The notes: generated by a model from the sequence alone, not told the origin. A stretch of DNA of 64,000 bases from Arabidopsis thaliana (GCF_000001735.4 NC_003074.8:19847261-19911260); one strand, 5' to 3'. Shown: positions 1 to 12,693, numbered from the stretch's first letter. Translations and numbers: made by a program.

Positions 1-3000
1 TTCTTCTCTGAGCTCCTTGGTAATCATAGCCTCATCAGTTATTGTGGATGACTCCTCTTGATCAGTGTCTTCATCACTCGAAACGAGCATGCCACCTTCT
101 TTGTAAGTAGCTGACTCTAGTTTGAGGAGCTGAAGTTGCATTCTGAGTCCTGGAACGTAGAGATAACAGTTAACACCTCAAAACATTTATAGTTACCCCG
201 TGGATCTACCCGAATCAATTTTTGTGATACAAAAATATTTTAATGCATGAAAGAATTACTGAACTAGCAAGCACTGATTGACTACCTCGGAGATCCGCGC
301 TAACACTCTCAAAGCATTCCGAACCTGATGATACATCATCGTCGAACGAAGCTTCTAGAACTGAAACCGGACTTGGTTGATCTCCTTCCTTTGAGCTTTC
401 ACGAGGCTGTGGTGGATCAGGAACCGAAGAATGATTCACATCCTCAGTTGTCCTCCTTGAGATATCCTAGAACATCAGTAAACAATAAGATATATGTGAT
501 TATAACAACCTGTATATTCAAAACTCATGCTCACTTACAGGGTCAGTTACCGAGGTGACAGTTGACAAATCTAGAGCCTCAGAAGACATTGCTGTCTTGA
601 TATCATCAGAAGCTGAACTATCTTCAGTGTCTGAATTTGCATCTCCTGAGAAACTGCTACGTGCTTTAAAAGGAGATGCTGACTTGCTTGGAATCCCGTC
701 GTTCATATAAACAAACTTGCTTAAACTTGGGGTGATGCTGACCTCTGGCGAACTATTGTATGATGAATGAGATTTGTTACTGCCAGGTCTAGATTTGCTT
801 GACAAGAAAGACTCTCCGTGATGAGAAGAATCCCCCTGCACTAATGCATCTCGATTGATCAACCCCTTAGGCAACACTATGGTGTAACCACCAGCGCTCT
901 CCTGGTTCATGATGGTTCTGGATTTTGAAAAACTTCTTGAGCAGGATCCTTTCCAACCATCCCTACTGCTGATTCCAACTGGTTCTGGCAGTTCAGGCCA
1001 CTGAATGTTGTTCTCAAATCTTTTACTAATCCCATCTTCGAAACTGAGTCCGTTAAAACTTGCTGGCCTTGCCTCCCTATCTGAAGTGGCAAGCATTTCA
1101 GCTAATGTCCCACTTCTACTAATTTCTATCTCGTGCTCAAACTTGTGTGTCAGCTTCCATCTCTCTGACAGTCTCCTCTTAGCTTCCCTACTCACAGATG
1201 ATGTTGTTGACTTGGAAGGCAAAGATCGATGGTAGTTCCTACGGTTGAAGGCGGTTCTTGTTCCTGAAGTTACTGGCACTAGCTCTGATTCACTTGCGGA
1301 GTCACTCCCTGATGAGCTTTCATCCCCTGCATATCCTCTAAATCCTGAAGTCTCAAAACTCATGGCACGACCATTGCCACAGCTCACCTTCCTTTGCCTA
1401 GACATTATTTTGGCCATTTCTCCACAATCTCTTGAATTCTGTCTTGACAGGCGGACATCTTCATTACTTTTCTGCCTGCCATGAGTGGTGGTGCATGGAA
1501 GCCTACGATCTGCTCTGAACTCATCGGAAGAAGAGCTTGGCGATGCAAAAGTTCTAGCAGCATAACGTGGCTCCCCGAGGTTAGGTTTCAGAACAACAAT
1601 CTTGGTTGGCTGCAACTCACTCCTCTTTCTCAGCTCCTCATTTGGTAAGTCAATCGTGTCATAAGAAGCATGCCTAGTATGAGAACGGCTAGGACAACCA
1701 CTACCACCACCACCATTCCGATGAGGCGACCGATGACTCTTCCTCAACAAGTCCCTATCAACTTTCTGAGTTTTCAGACTATCCACATGCCTCTGACTGT
1801 TTGGCGACTTCAAGGATGGTGCTTGACTGTACTGTGGCTTGTGAGGTGTGCTTTGAAGATCATGCAGATGTTTTGTAAATAATGAATCTGGGTGCTGAAG
1901 AAACTTCAGTAAGAGGTCTTTGTTAGAGTCTAGAGCCTCAAGAGCATCATTAAACTCTTTAGAATGACGAAGTTTATCATCCGTTGATAGCCGCTTAGCC
2001 TCCATGAACTTCTGCCGTATGAATGCCATCTCCGCCTGTGTTAGATTAGCATTCACCCTCCCCTGATGATATAAGTTTCTGTTACTCTCTGCCATCTTTG
2101 CATCCAAAACTTCGAAAACATCTTTAAACTTCTGCTCACCCTTTGAGCGCTTTCCAAGAGATTTATAAGAAGTGCCTCCACCACTCCTGCCTTGCTGATT
2201 CTCCATAGACTTTTGTTGCTTATGAGAAGAACTCTGAGAAGGCAAAACATCGAGACCCATCAATCTCGCTATAATGCTTGGCGATCTCTTTTTAGATTCT
2301 TTCTGCTTTGACATTTCTTGTGCTAACAAACTTTTCATCGGTACTCCAGTAGGAAAATCTTGCTGCAACAGCAATATGAGCAACAAGTCACTTTCAAACA
2401 ACAACAACAGGAACCAAACATTTCCAGTCAGATATCTTAAAAGAGTAAATAATACATACCTTGTTTTCACTCAAAGCTTCACAATGACAAGAGTTAAATT
2501 CAGGAGAAGAAGACCTTGGAGATTTGAGTTTCTGACTCTTCTGTTTCTTTCCTGAAAAAATGAATGACTTTTTAGGATTCTCAATTGATAATAAAGCAAT
2601 CAACTTTACGACAACGGAAGAAACTTTAATAAAAAAAATGGAAACTTGGGAGACAAAAAGAGTAAATTGTAGCACAATAAGTGGAGGAAGAAGAAGATAA
2701 AAAACACAATAAAGCATTGAGGTTAAGCAAAAACACTCATTACATGTAAATCTAAATCATTAAATCTGTTGAAAAAAAAGAAATTTTTAACAAACAACCA
2801 AATCATGACAGTACTACTACCCCAACAAACACTGCCCTGATAATTTTTTCTAAAAAAGCTTTTCTTTACTTTATTATTATAAGAAAAGAAAAAAAAAAGA
2901 GAGTAGCAATCTGTAATCTTCTTCTTCTCTCTACCCACTGCTTTAAAACTATAGTTTTTTTTCCACAAGAAACAAATAAACATTTCTTTGTTTTGTAGCT

Positions 3001-3410
3001 CAAGATTTTATAAAAATACATTTCTCTATAGTTTAAGAAGTAACCAATTGTGGTATTGATGACCTCCCTCACTACGAGAGACTCTCGAACAACCCGAACA
3101 AGGAAACAAAAAGACATCAGTAATTGCTTTTGTTTTGGTTTGCTCAGAAAATCTCAGAACCTTTTAACTAAAATATTTATAAAATTGATTGACCAACAAA
3201 AAATACACAATTTGCTCTAAATTGACAAATTCGAGTTCTATGTTAGAACAAACGAAAACGCATCAAATCGGCGGTTTCTCTTCAACCAATCAGAAACGGT
3301 TGTGTAAGAAAAAAGCGTGAGAGAGAAAAGCTGTGACCTTGGTGAGAAGTGGGCAGTGTTGAAGCTAATCGATCTCGAGAACTGAGGTCGCTGAGTCGAA
3401 ATCTGTTCAT
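1..3410 (-). CDS. TRM19: TRM19-like (TON1-recruiting-motif) protein, 3' end outside window
   Basis: Plant-specific protein of the TRM/LONGIFOLIA type; family members recruit TON1/PP2A complexes to cortical microtubules (family knowledge). I read five exons on the minus strand: 3338-3410, 2460-2551, 539-2362, 286-466 and 1-149 (continuing off the edge). All junction phases agree. The start MNRFRLSDLSS is inferred because its one-base overhang fits the next acceptor. Its donor (GTCACA) is weak, so the first exon is the least certain part. Near residue 60 is PMKSLLAQEMSKQ, then SPSIIARLMGLDVLP, the two short family motifs. A long Ser/Arg-rich, low-complexity middle follows. The last visible exon, GLRMQLQLLKLES, opens the conserved C-terminal region. 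About 770 residues are visible; I recall a full length near 920. The leader carries two uORFs. Confidence 0.85.
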
Positions 3411-3413
3411 CTT

Positions 3414-3448
3414 TCACTCACTGTTCATCTCCGGTGAAAACATTTCAT
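3414..3448 (-). promoter_or_regulatory. Two overlapping uORFs in the TRM19 leader
   Basis: On the minus strand, one ATG at 3448 opens a 7-codon ORF ending at 3425. A second at 3443 opens a 9-codon ORF in another frame ending at 3414, with an internal in-frame ATG. The second stop lies only 4 bases before the inferred main ATG at 3410. This would be expected to reduce or condition translation. Use in vivo is inference. Confidence 0.5.
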
Positions 3449-3699
3449 TCGGAGGAAAAAGCACGGAGAGGTGAATCTAGGTCTGGAAATTCACTGGGTA
3501 AGAGAAAATCAGAGGAAGATTTAGAGAAATCTAACTCGTGAGAAGAAATGCAGACGATTCTCTGGGATTACGGGGAGATCTAAGAGAAGAGAAGGAACCC
3601 AAGAAGAAATTAAACGATTAGAGAAGAAATTGAGTGAAAGAGAGAGAGAGAGAAGAGCGAACCAGACGAGACGACGGAGAAAAGAGGAAATGGGAAATG

Positions 3700-6600
3700 G
3701 CTTCTGAGTTTATTTGAAAGTTCAAATTTTTTTAATCTTTTTTTTTTTTTTTGAAGTTTAGTAAAGGGGGGCGTGTTTGGTACTATTTTAAAAACTTACT
3801 GAGTTCTGTGTATCCGTGAATTGCTGCCACTTGTCTCTCCCCTTCCATTTTCCTTCTTCTTCTTTTGTCGTACCGTCGGATTTCTTTTCTAAAAAATAAA
3901 GAAATAGTACTACAGTATACAATCAATAACCAACAAATTGGTACCGTAAAAACAAACTTCAACAAAGTTGGAATTATTTATCAAGATTTATAACCAAGTT
4001 TAGAATAAATAACCAAGTTTTCTGTATTATGTTCTTCTTCTATCTATATAGCAAACGATATTTTCTTTCGGGACAATTTTTAGGTTCAATCTAGGAGTGA
4101 ACATTTGTATTCACCTTTTTTAGTTTAAATTAATTATTATGTCATGTTATACAACACTTAAATAGAAACTAAATATTAAAAACAAAAAACAAAATAAATT
4201 AAGAACACATTAACAAAAAAATTAATAACCTTAAGTTTTTCTTTTAATTAGCCAATTAAATTTTACTATCTAATCTAACTAAAATAATTAATATTATCTA
4301 AATAAATAAAAATAATTCATTGAAACCTCTTAAATTGAATTAATTATAAAATCTAACACTAACCATTCTTTTATAAATACAAACCGACATATAATCTTAA
4401 CTTAATAGAATTATGGCTTAAGTTTTCTATTCCTGTTTTTTGTTTCCTCTAAAAAGTGAGTTAAAATAAAATTTTAAAAATATTTTACCCTTATCTCAGA
4501 TTTAAGAATGTTTCTAAGTCATCTATATTTTATATTAACCTCTGACTGAAGTCTCTTGTCTACAAGTCTCTTCCTAGAGAAGATTAGGTTAAGCAAGACT
4601 TGAAATCTATTCAACTATATGGTCCTTTATCCTCTTAAATCTATGCTAATTACTCGAAAAAACAGAAAAACAAAAATTTATGCTCATAAAAAATTCGAAA
4701 TGTATACTAACAGTGACAAATAGTAGAACCTTTCAAGTCCCTAATAAAGGGTTAGTTCGTGAGCTCACCAAATATGACTATAAGTAGAAAATGACAGAAA
4801 TTCTTACAGCCTTCGCTTTCAAGATAATTAATCTGACACATTGCTCAAAAAAAACAGGTTTAATGACGACTATGAAACATTTTTCCAAACACAAACCGCT
4901 AACTTACTTGAAGTTACTTCGTATTAAATTTACGGTTAGATTATAATTTTAATGCATAATGTTTTGCTAATTAATCACATACTATATGCACGCATTAATT
5001 GCATTTACTAACTATCATGAATTGACTATATAGTCTCTTTATTTATCTCCTAGAGAAGAACATAAGATAAAGATCATATATGCACAAATGTGTGTAGAGT
5101 GTAGTTTCAAAATTTATTCGCCGCAAGACAAACAAAAAAAAAAAATCAAAAGGAAAAAAAAAATCGAATAGAAAAGAACAAAATATAAAAGCAAATAAAT
5201 CTTTAACTTTCAATTTTTCATGTCTTCCTTGATTTATGGAGGTTTTTTAGACGTTGATGCATCCATAGATGATAGATCACCTAGACGCCTACACACATAT
5301 CATTACTTTTATGATTGTTGTTCTTTTTACAATCAGTGAAACAAAACTGAATATGATGGTTCGAAATAAATTCAATTTCTTGGTTTTTTTTTGTAATAGC
5401 TAGACCACCGAGGTCACAAAACCTAAACGTTTTTCCAACTTTTGTATTATAAAGTACCACTGGACTAAATTTGGAACGTTTCCAAAACTACATCTACAGG
5501 AAAGGATTATATATTGAAGAATTGGTATTATTTCGGTTTATTAAACGAAAGAAAAAGTATTATTCGGACATGCGTGTATAGCACAAATACTATTTTCTTC
5601 GATTAGCAGCTTTAGCTAACATTTGATTATTATATGAATGAACAATTTGTAAAACCGAAAAACGTTGTTGACAAAAACCAATGTTTAGAGTTAAGTACAG
5701 CTGCATGGACAAGCTAAGATTCGTCTTCGTGACTACTCGTAAGTCAATAAAGTACCAATTAATAACCATATTAAAGCTAAATAAATAAACATGCAAGTTG
5801 TAGTATTTAATTGGGAAAAGTTATCAGGCGTAGAAAAAATACGAAAAAAACAGTAACAAAAGACAAATAAAAAAAAGGTAAAGCAGATTCCTTGACCTAT
5901 GTAGTCGATGCTCATGAAACGGTTATGCGTTTGATTCATTATGGCCTATGTAGATGTAAGAAAATAGATCTATAACCCTAAAACTCTTACCGTAATTGTT
6001 TTAAGAAAAATAATAAAAAGAGAAACAATGAGATTGACCTAAAATTCCATAGTATTTACGTAAATATTTATACCACCGTAAATTAATTTAATATATGTAT
6101 ATAAAGAATATTATTATTTTTTGTTTTGTCCATGTTCACAGATTTTGTCTTTGGCTTGTTGTCTTGTTGATATGTCAAACGTCTCCTTCTCCATGAAATA
6201 ACTGGTCGAACATAATCTACTATTTACAAACACTCACAATCTTGTTAGATTTTGTTGTGTGTATCTTATGCAAAAATCTTCACACAGGACTTCAAGGCAT
6301 GAGGCTAAATTAGCAATATATGTGAAATTGTGATATATCAATTCACAAAAATGATCTTTTATTTATATTGGACACTACTTAAGTGTTGTTACTCGTATAT
6401 GAACAAATTTAAAATCTTATTGATCATATACTCTAGCTCTTTTAAGTGTGGTTAGTATATGACAAAAAAAACTTATTCATAACATCCAAATATCAGTGGT
6501 TAAAATCATAGAGAGATATATGAAAGTTCTACCCAAAAGTAGTAAAAATATTATATCTGAAAAAAAATTTGTAAGCAAAAAATAATTTCCTGAACTGTGG

Positions 6601-8510
6601 TTAAAAAAAAATTAGATAGAATTTATAAAATTTATATTTTATCAATATGCTATAAGTTTCAGTCATTTGCTGTAGTATCATATTCTATATAATTACATAA
6701 TATAGTATATCTATCTACCGTAAAGAGTCGTAATATAATTTGTAAGATGTTATAATAAAATATTGAGTAACTGACAAAAAATAATCAAATGCGATTTATT
6801 TCATCTTGTTATGATAATAGTTCAAGGATTAGGATGCATGCATCCCATAATCTAATATTAAAAGAGTATGTCGGTTTAGTGAAAATTAAGCTATTAATTT
6901 AGTTTTGACAGTGGAACGGAACCAAACCTTTGTGAAAAAGTTGAAGAAAAAAGTGGAGAAGAAGAAGACGACAATGTGGTTAATTACTTGTTCAATTTGA
7001 ACACTAATTTAACACCCAACCTAATCTCTAATCTTAGTTTCTAACAATTCAATTATATTCACTTTTACTTAAAATATTTTATCTTGCTATTCGTTTACTT
7101 AACTGGAAAGCACTTTTTAAATGGCTTTTTAAAAAAAACGAAAGTCTCTCTTTTCGTTTGTTAAAACCTTCCCTTTTACAATTTTTGTTGTCACAAACTT
7201 TTTGTCACGTAATTGTACGTTTATCGCTTGTTGTTGGTAGCAATTTTCACTTGGAAATCTTAATCTTTTTGTCCATAATTATATATAGCATAATTAAAAT
7301 CATCGAAGAAATGTCGTAGTTCTTACCATTTATATTCTGCTGTTTAATTATGTTTGTTAATCATTCCATGATAATTCATCAATAATCAGGGCCTTTAATT
7401 GTAACTAACAAATTAGTCTGTTGAACAATAAGGAATCAACGAGGAGAGGACTCGGAGTCTACGACACAACGAAGAGTAGGTCAAGTACACATTTATAAGC
7501 TATGATCAAAATTTACGCATTTTGTTTGCCTTCTAGGTGACAACGACTCTATTGACCTTAACATACAAAATTGCAAACTTCTTTTTTCCCCTGTCAACAC
7601 TTGAAACGTTTAAATATGTTCCAATTGCGACATAACTATTTAATATTTAACCTATGATTAGCTGCCAACAACGTCTTACTTTACTCATAAGCATTGATAA
7701 TTAGACATCTTAGACCAACATTCACTAAATCTAAACTTATAATTATTATTATCTTTGACAGATACAGTACCATGTAATAAAATTTTGAAAGTAAACAATC
7801 ATCTATACTATTTTCCATTTTAGGTACCCCAGTTTATCAACAAGATTTTTTTTAATATCTGAATATCTGCTCTGATAAATTTGTATGGTTTAGTTTTGGT
7901 TTGACCACTCTTATGTCAATCTAACTGAAAAAACTTCAAAATAAATGAGATACCAAAACCTAAATCTAATTTTTCTCATATTGATTTCATACATCTTCTC
8001 GGAACTTGAGAAGCACACATGCAGTACAATAATGCGAAGATTGAGTGTTAGGTGCGTTGATTGATAAAAGTTGTAGATATGAGACCAGGTGACAGAGATA
8101 TATAGATTCTACTTTCATCTGTCCGACACGTAAGCAAAGCTAAGCTAGTTTCAAGAAACACTGAATCAAAACCAAATAATGTGTTAGATTAAATCGAGAG
8201 AGAGAGAGAGAGATAAGGATATTGCAATCAGCTTCCAAAGCTACTGCGGTTGGGGGACCATGAAGACAACCATACCGCAAGGAATCTACTATCTGTTTGG
8301 TTTTTCCTTAACCGGACATTATAGTCTTATGGTTTAGAGAACCGGAATGAACCAGTCATTTCCCTATCGATTTGATGGAACGTGGGGACCAAACCTTACC
8401 AAATGTCAAAATCAAGCAAGAAAATGGGTAATCGAAACACAGCATTTATAAACTTCACCTACAGAAGAAGAAGAAGAAGATCATCGTTTGTGATTGTCAA
8501 AATTGTGGTC
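3700..8510. other. Gene-poor, AT-rich intergenic block
   Basis: About 4.8 kb with no ORF above roughly 70 codons and no recognisable domain, tRNA or long repeat. It has many A/T runs, a poly-T run near 3740 and a GA microsatellite near 8200. Its left edge contains the TRM19 promoter. Unusually long for this gene-dense chromosome arm. Confidence 0.7.
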
Positions 8511-8543
8511 CAGTTAAAAACGGCATGACAACTTCATGGAAGA

Positions 8544-8720
8544 AGGAGATCTCTATCAAACTTATGACTCCTCACAACTTGGCTAATGGACGTCCATTTC
8601 CGGATTATCCACAACTGATAGATGCACACTCAACATTAAAACATGTGTATGTGCTTTGTGCATTGAGTTACTTGAATAAGCAGATATTATAATTGATTTT
8701 AACTAGTGATTAGTCTTCAC
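8544..8720. repeat. Left copy of a flank duplicated at 11570-11700
   Basis: Shares ordered blocks with 11570-11700: a CTATCAAACT-ATGACTC block, then ATGTGCTTTGT, then ACTTGAATAAGCAGA, then AACTAGTGA. Matching order with intervening substitutions and indels indicates an old tandem duplication rather than chance. Confidence 0.7.
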
Positions 8721-8810
8721 TCCCCAATTACCTGCAAAACCTGATGCATTTATTGCAACATGCGCATGAAATTAAATGCATATGCAAGTTGATTGCATCA
8801 CAAGACAAAA

Positions 8811-8975
8811 TCTCGAAAATTCGTTGTAATTATTCTAATTATTCTCTGTTTTGCTTTTCAACATTGCTTCCTCAATTCTACTCTATTGCGCTTCCATATC
8901 CAAACCTGAATCGGATAAGGTTAAGATGATCGATCACTTATATCGCCGCTTCTAGAAGCTTTCGAGATTTGATCC
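8811..8975 (-). pseudogene. Decayed fragment of the neighbouring TPR gene
   Basis: Bases 8857-8884 are identical over 28 bp to 13034-13061 inside the TPR gene. Bases 8928-8939 and 8957-8974 match 13254-13265 and 13280-13297 (18 bp exact) in the same order. Roughly 150 bp present in the intact gene is deleted between the blocks. No useful reading frame remains. Together with the copied flank at 8544-8720, it marks the remains of a tandem duplicate of the TPR locus. Confidence 0.85.
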
Positions 8976-9099
8976 TAAGAAAAACTGGCCTTATGAGTTT
9001 GGACATATCTTTGAATTTATTTAATAATAAAAAAATGAGAGATCAAGAATTAATAAAGATAATCTTCTTACTTCAAGATTTGCGTGTATATCAACTTGT

Positions 9100-9420
9100 C
9101 ATAATATATCCTAAATTGAGACCTTGAATCGTTGTTGGTGTAGTTTGCAGAATCGTTGTTGGCGATCCAGTTTCAAGAAGCAAATATTTTGCAACATCTT
9201 TTGTTTAAGTTTTTGGCGATATATACAACAATGTAAGTCTGATTTTAATTCTTTATTTTTGCCCTTTCTCAATTAAAAAAAGTTTTTATTTTATATAAAA
9301 ATTAAGATACATAATTCTAAATTAAGGACCCTAAACCTTTGTTGGTGTAGTTTGGAGAATCATTGTTGGTGATGCAGTTTCATGGAGCAAATATGTTGCG
9401 ACATCTTTTGTTAAATTTTA
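9100..9420. repeat. Imperfect direct repeat upstream of the F-box relic
   Basis: Bases about 9110-9212 recur at about 9316-9420. Both contain TGTTGGTGTAGTTTG, then AGAATC-TTGTTGG, then CAGTTTCA, then AGCAAATAT-TTGC, then ACATCTTTTGTT. The spacing is about 206 bp and the copies differ by scattered substitutions. The second copy abuts the F-box coding remnant. Confidence 0.75.
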
Positions 9421-9481
9421 GCACAATTCACATTTTTTCTGCGTTAGGGATACTGTTTGACCAAACAGCCCGACATTTTGA

Positions 9482-11048
9482 GAAGAAAAAACCCAAAAGC
9501 TATCGGAGTATCGGGACAAGATCAGTGAGTTGTCCGACGATTTGCTCGTGCAGATATTGTTGCTAGTCCCAACAAAAGATGCAGTGGCTACCATGATTTT
9601 ATCAAAAAGATGGCGGTATGTTTGGACAAAGGTGCCAAAACTTACATACCCTGCAGAGAGCAATGTTACTCTAGTTATTGGGGGTATACTTGGTCGTTTG
9701 CTTGACCGTTTATTTGGGAAACGTGATAAGCAAGAAAGGTTTATTGACAAGTCATTACAAGTCCACAAAGCACCTATATTAGAATTATTACATATAGAAC
9801 TTGATCCACGATGTGATGTTGATGTGGGAAAGTGAATTGCAAATGCGGTTGATCATCGTAAGGTGCGAGAGCTATGTTTCATGCTCACGTGGGCTGGAGA
9901 GCCGACCAGCTTACCTAAGAGTCTTTACACATGTGAAACTCTAGTCTCTCTATGTCTTTCCGGCAAGATTCTCATTGATGTTCCTTCTTTGGCTTGTCTT
10001 CCATCCCTCAAAGGTCTTAGACTTTCCTTTGTGGTATATAAAGATAAAGATTCTGTTGTTAGACTTTTATCGAGTTGTCCAATTCTCAAATCTTTGGTCG
10101 TGGATCGACAACATCAAGACAACGTGAATTTTTTTAATATAAAAGTTCCATCTTTGGAATACTTATCATATAATTATGTGAAATTGGGAGCAGAAAACGA
10201 AGGTATTGTGGGGACTTTGGTTATAGATTCACCGATTTTAAAGAAAATCTGCATTACAGATTATTCGGGAGACTCTTACTCGTTTGGGAATAAGCCTCGC
10301 CTTGATAAGGCAAAGATCAACCTTTTCTATTACCCTGATAACAAGTTTATGAGATCTCTTTCCTCAATCATGTGTCTCGAACTAATTTTGAGCGTTGCAA
10401 CGGTCTGTTGTTCTCTTTTCAATTTCCTTTTTTTATATATTGGTATGATCACATTTCTAATGTGTTAAATTACTTATGTATTGTTGTGGTCATTGCAGCT
10501 TGCGTGGTTGAACGCTAATAACTTCTCTCGGCTTATAGAGTGTAAGCTGATTATTCTAAACGAGTTAGACTGGTTGGAATCACTAATGGTGTTGCTTCAA
10601 AATTCTCCTAATCTAAGTTCTTTTCATCGACCAGGTTTGTTGTTACCTTCATTTTTCATTGATGCAGTTTTGATAGATTGATACAAGCATTAGTAAATGT
10701 ACGTTTATCATATCACTTGTTGTTGCTTTGCAGTCGTTCAAACAACTTGAAAAGGAGTTGCCACTTTCATGGAACCAACCGAGTTCTGTTCCCGAATGTT
10801 TGTCCAACCATCTCAAGATATTCGAGTGGAAAGGATATAGGGGAAGAAAGGAGGAGAAAGAAATCGTGCGATACATCCTTGCCAACTCTAAGTGTTTAAG
10901 GAGAATTGGAGTCTCCTTGAAATCAACCAACAACCATAAGACGATCAAAGAGTTAGAATCTATGTCTAGGGTTTCGACATCATCCCATCTTCTATTCTCC
11001 ACTCAATTTGAATATATGAGCGTTGACAATGAAATAAGGAGTGACTAA
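9482..11048 (+). pseudogene. F-box/FBD (LRR) family gene, probably degenerate
   Basis: The coding frame opens just after a TGA at 9479 with no ATG. It continues through DKISELSDDLLVQILLLVPT and LSKRWRYVWT (F-box), then DVDVGK, then TGA at 9833-9835 where the family normally has Trp. The same frame then carries LRR-like sequence (VRELCF, SLKGLRLSF, CPILKSLVV) to about 10401. Exon 2 (10499 to about 10634, LAWLNANNFSRLIECK) follows in phase. Exon 3 (from about 10734; SFKQLEKELPLSW, PECLSNHLKIFEWKGY, RYILANSKCL) is the FBD domain and ends at 11048, but the visible exon 2 donor and exon 3 acceptor do not preserve frame. Intact relatives are substrate receptors of SCF ubiquitin ligases. A shorter FBD-only protein remains possible, since I recall this locus (At3g53550) being annotated as an FBD-like gene. 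Confidence 0.7.
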
Positions 11049-11137
11049 TCTTTTACTATCATATATATGGATCCTGCATTATATGCATGCCATTAGTCAA
11101 GATATTGTTTTTATTAACTTTTTTTTTTGGTATCAAG

Positions 11138-11376
11138 TTTTTTTATGAACTTTTTTTTTTTTTTTTTTGAAAGAATGTAAAATTTTTATTCCATCAAAAA
11201 GCTTTTGTACAATGAATGCAACTGTTTGTTTAGAATATAGCAGAGGAAACTGAAATTACAAAACTGAGACAAAAATTCAGAGTAGTTGTGGGGAAGAATG
11301 AGGCTGCCTCATGGAAAACCATAGCTGCATACAGTCGTTGTAGTTATGATCTCCCGTGTCTTTTTTTATGAACTTT
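11138..11376 (-). mobile_element. 5'-truncated LINE-like retroposon with poly-A and target-site duplication
   Basis: A direct repeat, TTTTTTTATGAACTTT, lies at 11138-11153 and 11361-11376. Between them a T run to 11168 is a poly-A tail on the minus strand, preceded by AATAAAA-like sequence and about 190 bp of non-coding sequence. Poly-A tail plus a 15-16 bp target duplication is the mark of target-primed reverse transcription. No reverse-transcriptase sequence is present, so this is a 3' fragment of a LINE or another retroposed transcript. Confidence 0.8.
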
Positions 11377-12693
11377 ATAATGTATTAGAATTACAATGTT
11401 CAAAATTGTTGTTCCATATATTGCTGCATGATTCAAGTTTTATTCAATCAAACTCAAAGATCCCCAACGTAAAACATCATGAGCTAATATAAGAAGCCTA
11501 CAAGAGAAAGAGAAACTAAAGTTATAAGAAAAAATATTCGTCTTGTAAGTTCTTTTCTTCAGACTCCTCTTGGAGGAAGAGATGTCTATCAAACTAATGA
11601 CTCAATTATGAATAGTGATAGTGAATGTGCTTTGTTTATTTGGCAACTTGAATAAGCAGAGTCAGAGAGATTAGAGATTGAGCACAACTAGTGAATCTCT
11701 ATATCATAGACGTTTAAGACAATCAATAAGGTAAAAAAAAAGAAGAAACCCTTTTGGAAATTTTTGTCTTGTCGATTTGTTTTGTCATGTACAGAAGGAA
11801 AGTGAAATAGAAACAAACAGAGGAAGACTTTAACACACACTAAGGGTTGGTGAAACACATTGACAGAATGCTGCCTGTAATGGGTTCCACGAGACCAATG
11901 CTTACTGAGTTTATAGAAGCCAAATATTTAAGTGAATTTGTTGAAAGAGGCCCCTTAACTTCCGCTTTTTTCCATATTTAAAACCTTTAAGAATGCTGTT
12001 CTTACATTTAAACCCATCAACTTTAGTCCGCCTGCTACACAACACCTGATAAACGGAAAATGATGCCTTTTGGGTTGATGATATTTCTTCTGATTTCTTC
12101 TTTTTAGATTGATGATATGCATGCAAGTTTATACAGAGGAAATGACCATATCGCTTTATTTCCAAAACGATATTACACTCCATGTCTCCATGTCAAACCT
12201 CAGAGACTAGAATATCAAACTCAACATGAAATGCTTTACTTTTTCAGTATTTTAGGTAAGAAAATCAAAGAACCAACAAAGAGTTTGATATAGCTTTCCT
12301 CTACAATCTTTAGTTCACCAAACAGATGATATGAAATATCGGTTTCTCATAAGAGATGGCAAGAATATCAAAAAGAATTATGGCCAGAACATCATCCAAC
12401 TCAACAAGCAAGTAATGTATTAAGTTGCCTGAATGATATAGCTAAAGTATGAGACCTCACTGTTCTTTTGGATCTAAAGAGCAAGATGTACATAAGCATC
12501 TAGACCATGTGCACAGGGATTCTGATTCAAATCCATTATTAAATTAAACCAAGTATTCGACTTATGAACTTTATGTAAACCAACTAAAGATACATCTTGA
12601 GACGATCAAGAAAAACCTGCAACAGAAAATCCTCAAAACCACATTTTCCAAGTCTTCTAAGCATGATTTTTCACCTCATTACACATATTCTCA
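11377..12693. other. Intergenic between F-box relic and TPR gene
   Basis: Contains the right copy of the duplicated flank (11570-11700) and the 3' downstream region of the minus-strand TPR gene. No supported ORF or RNA gene seen. Confidence 0.6.
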
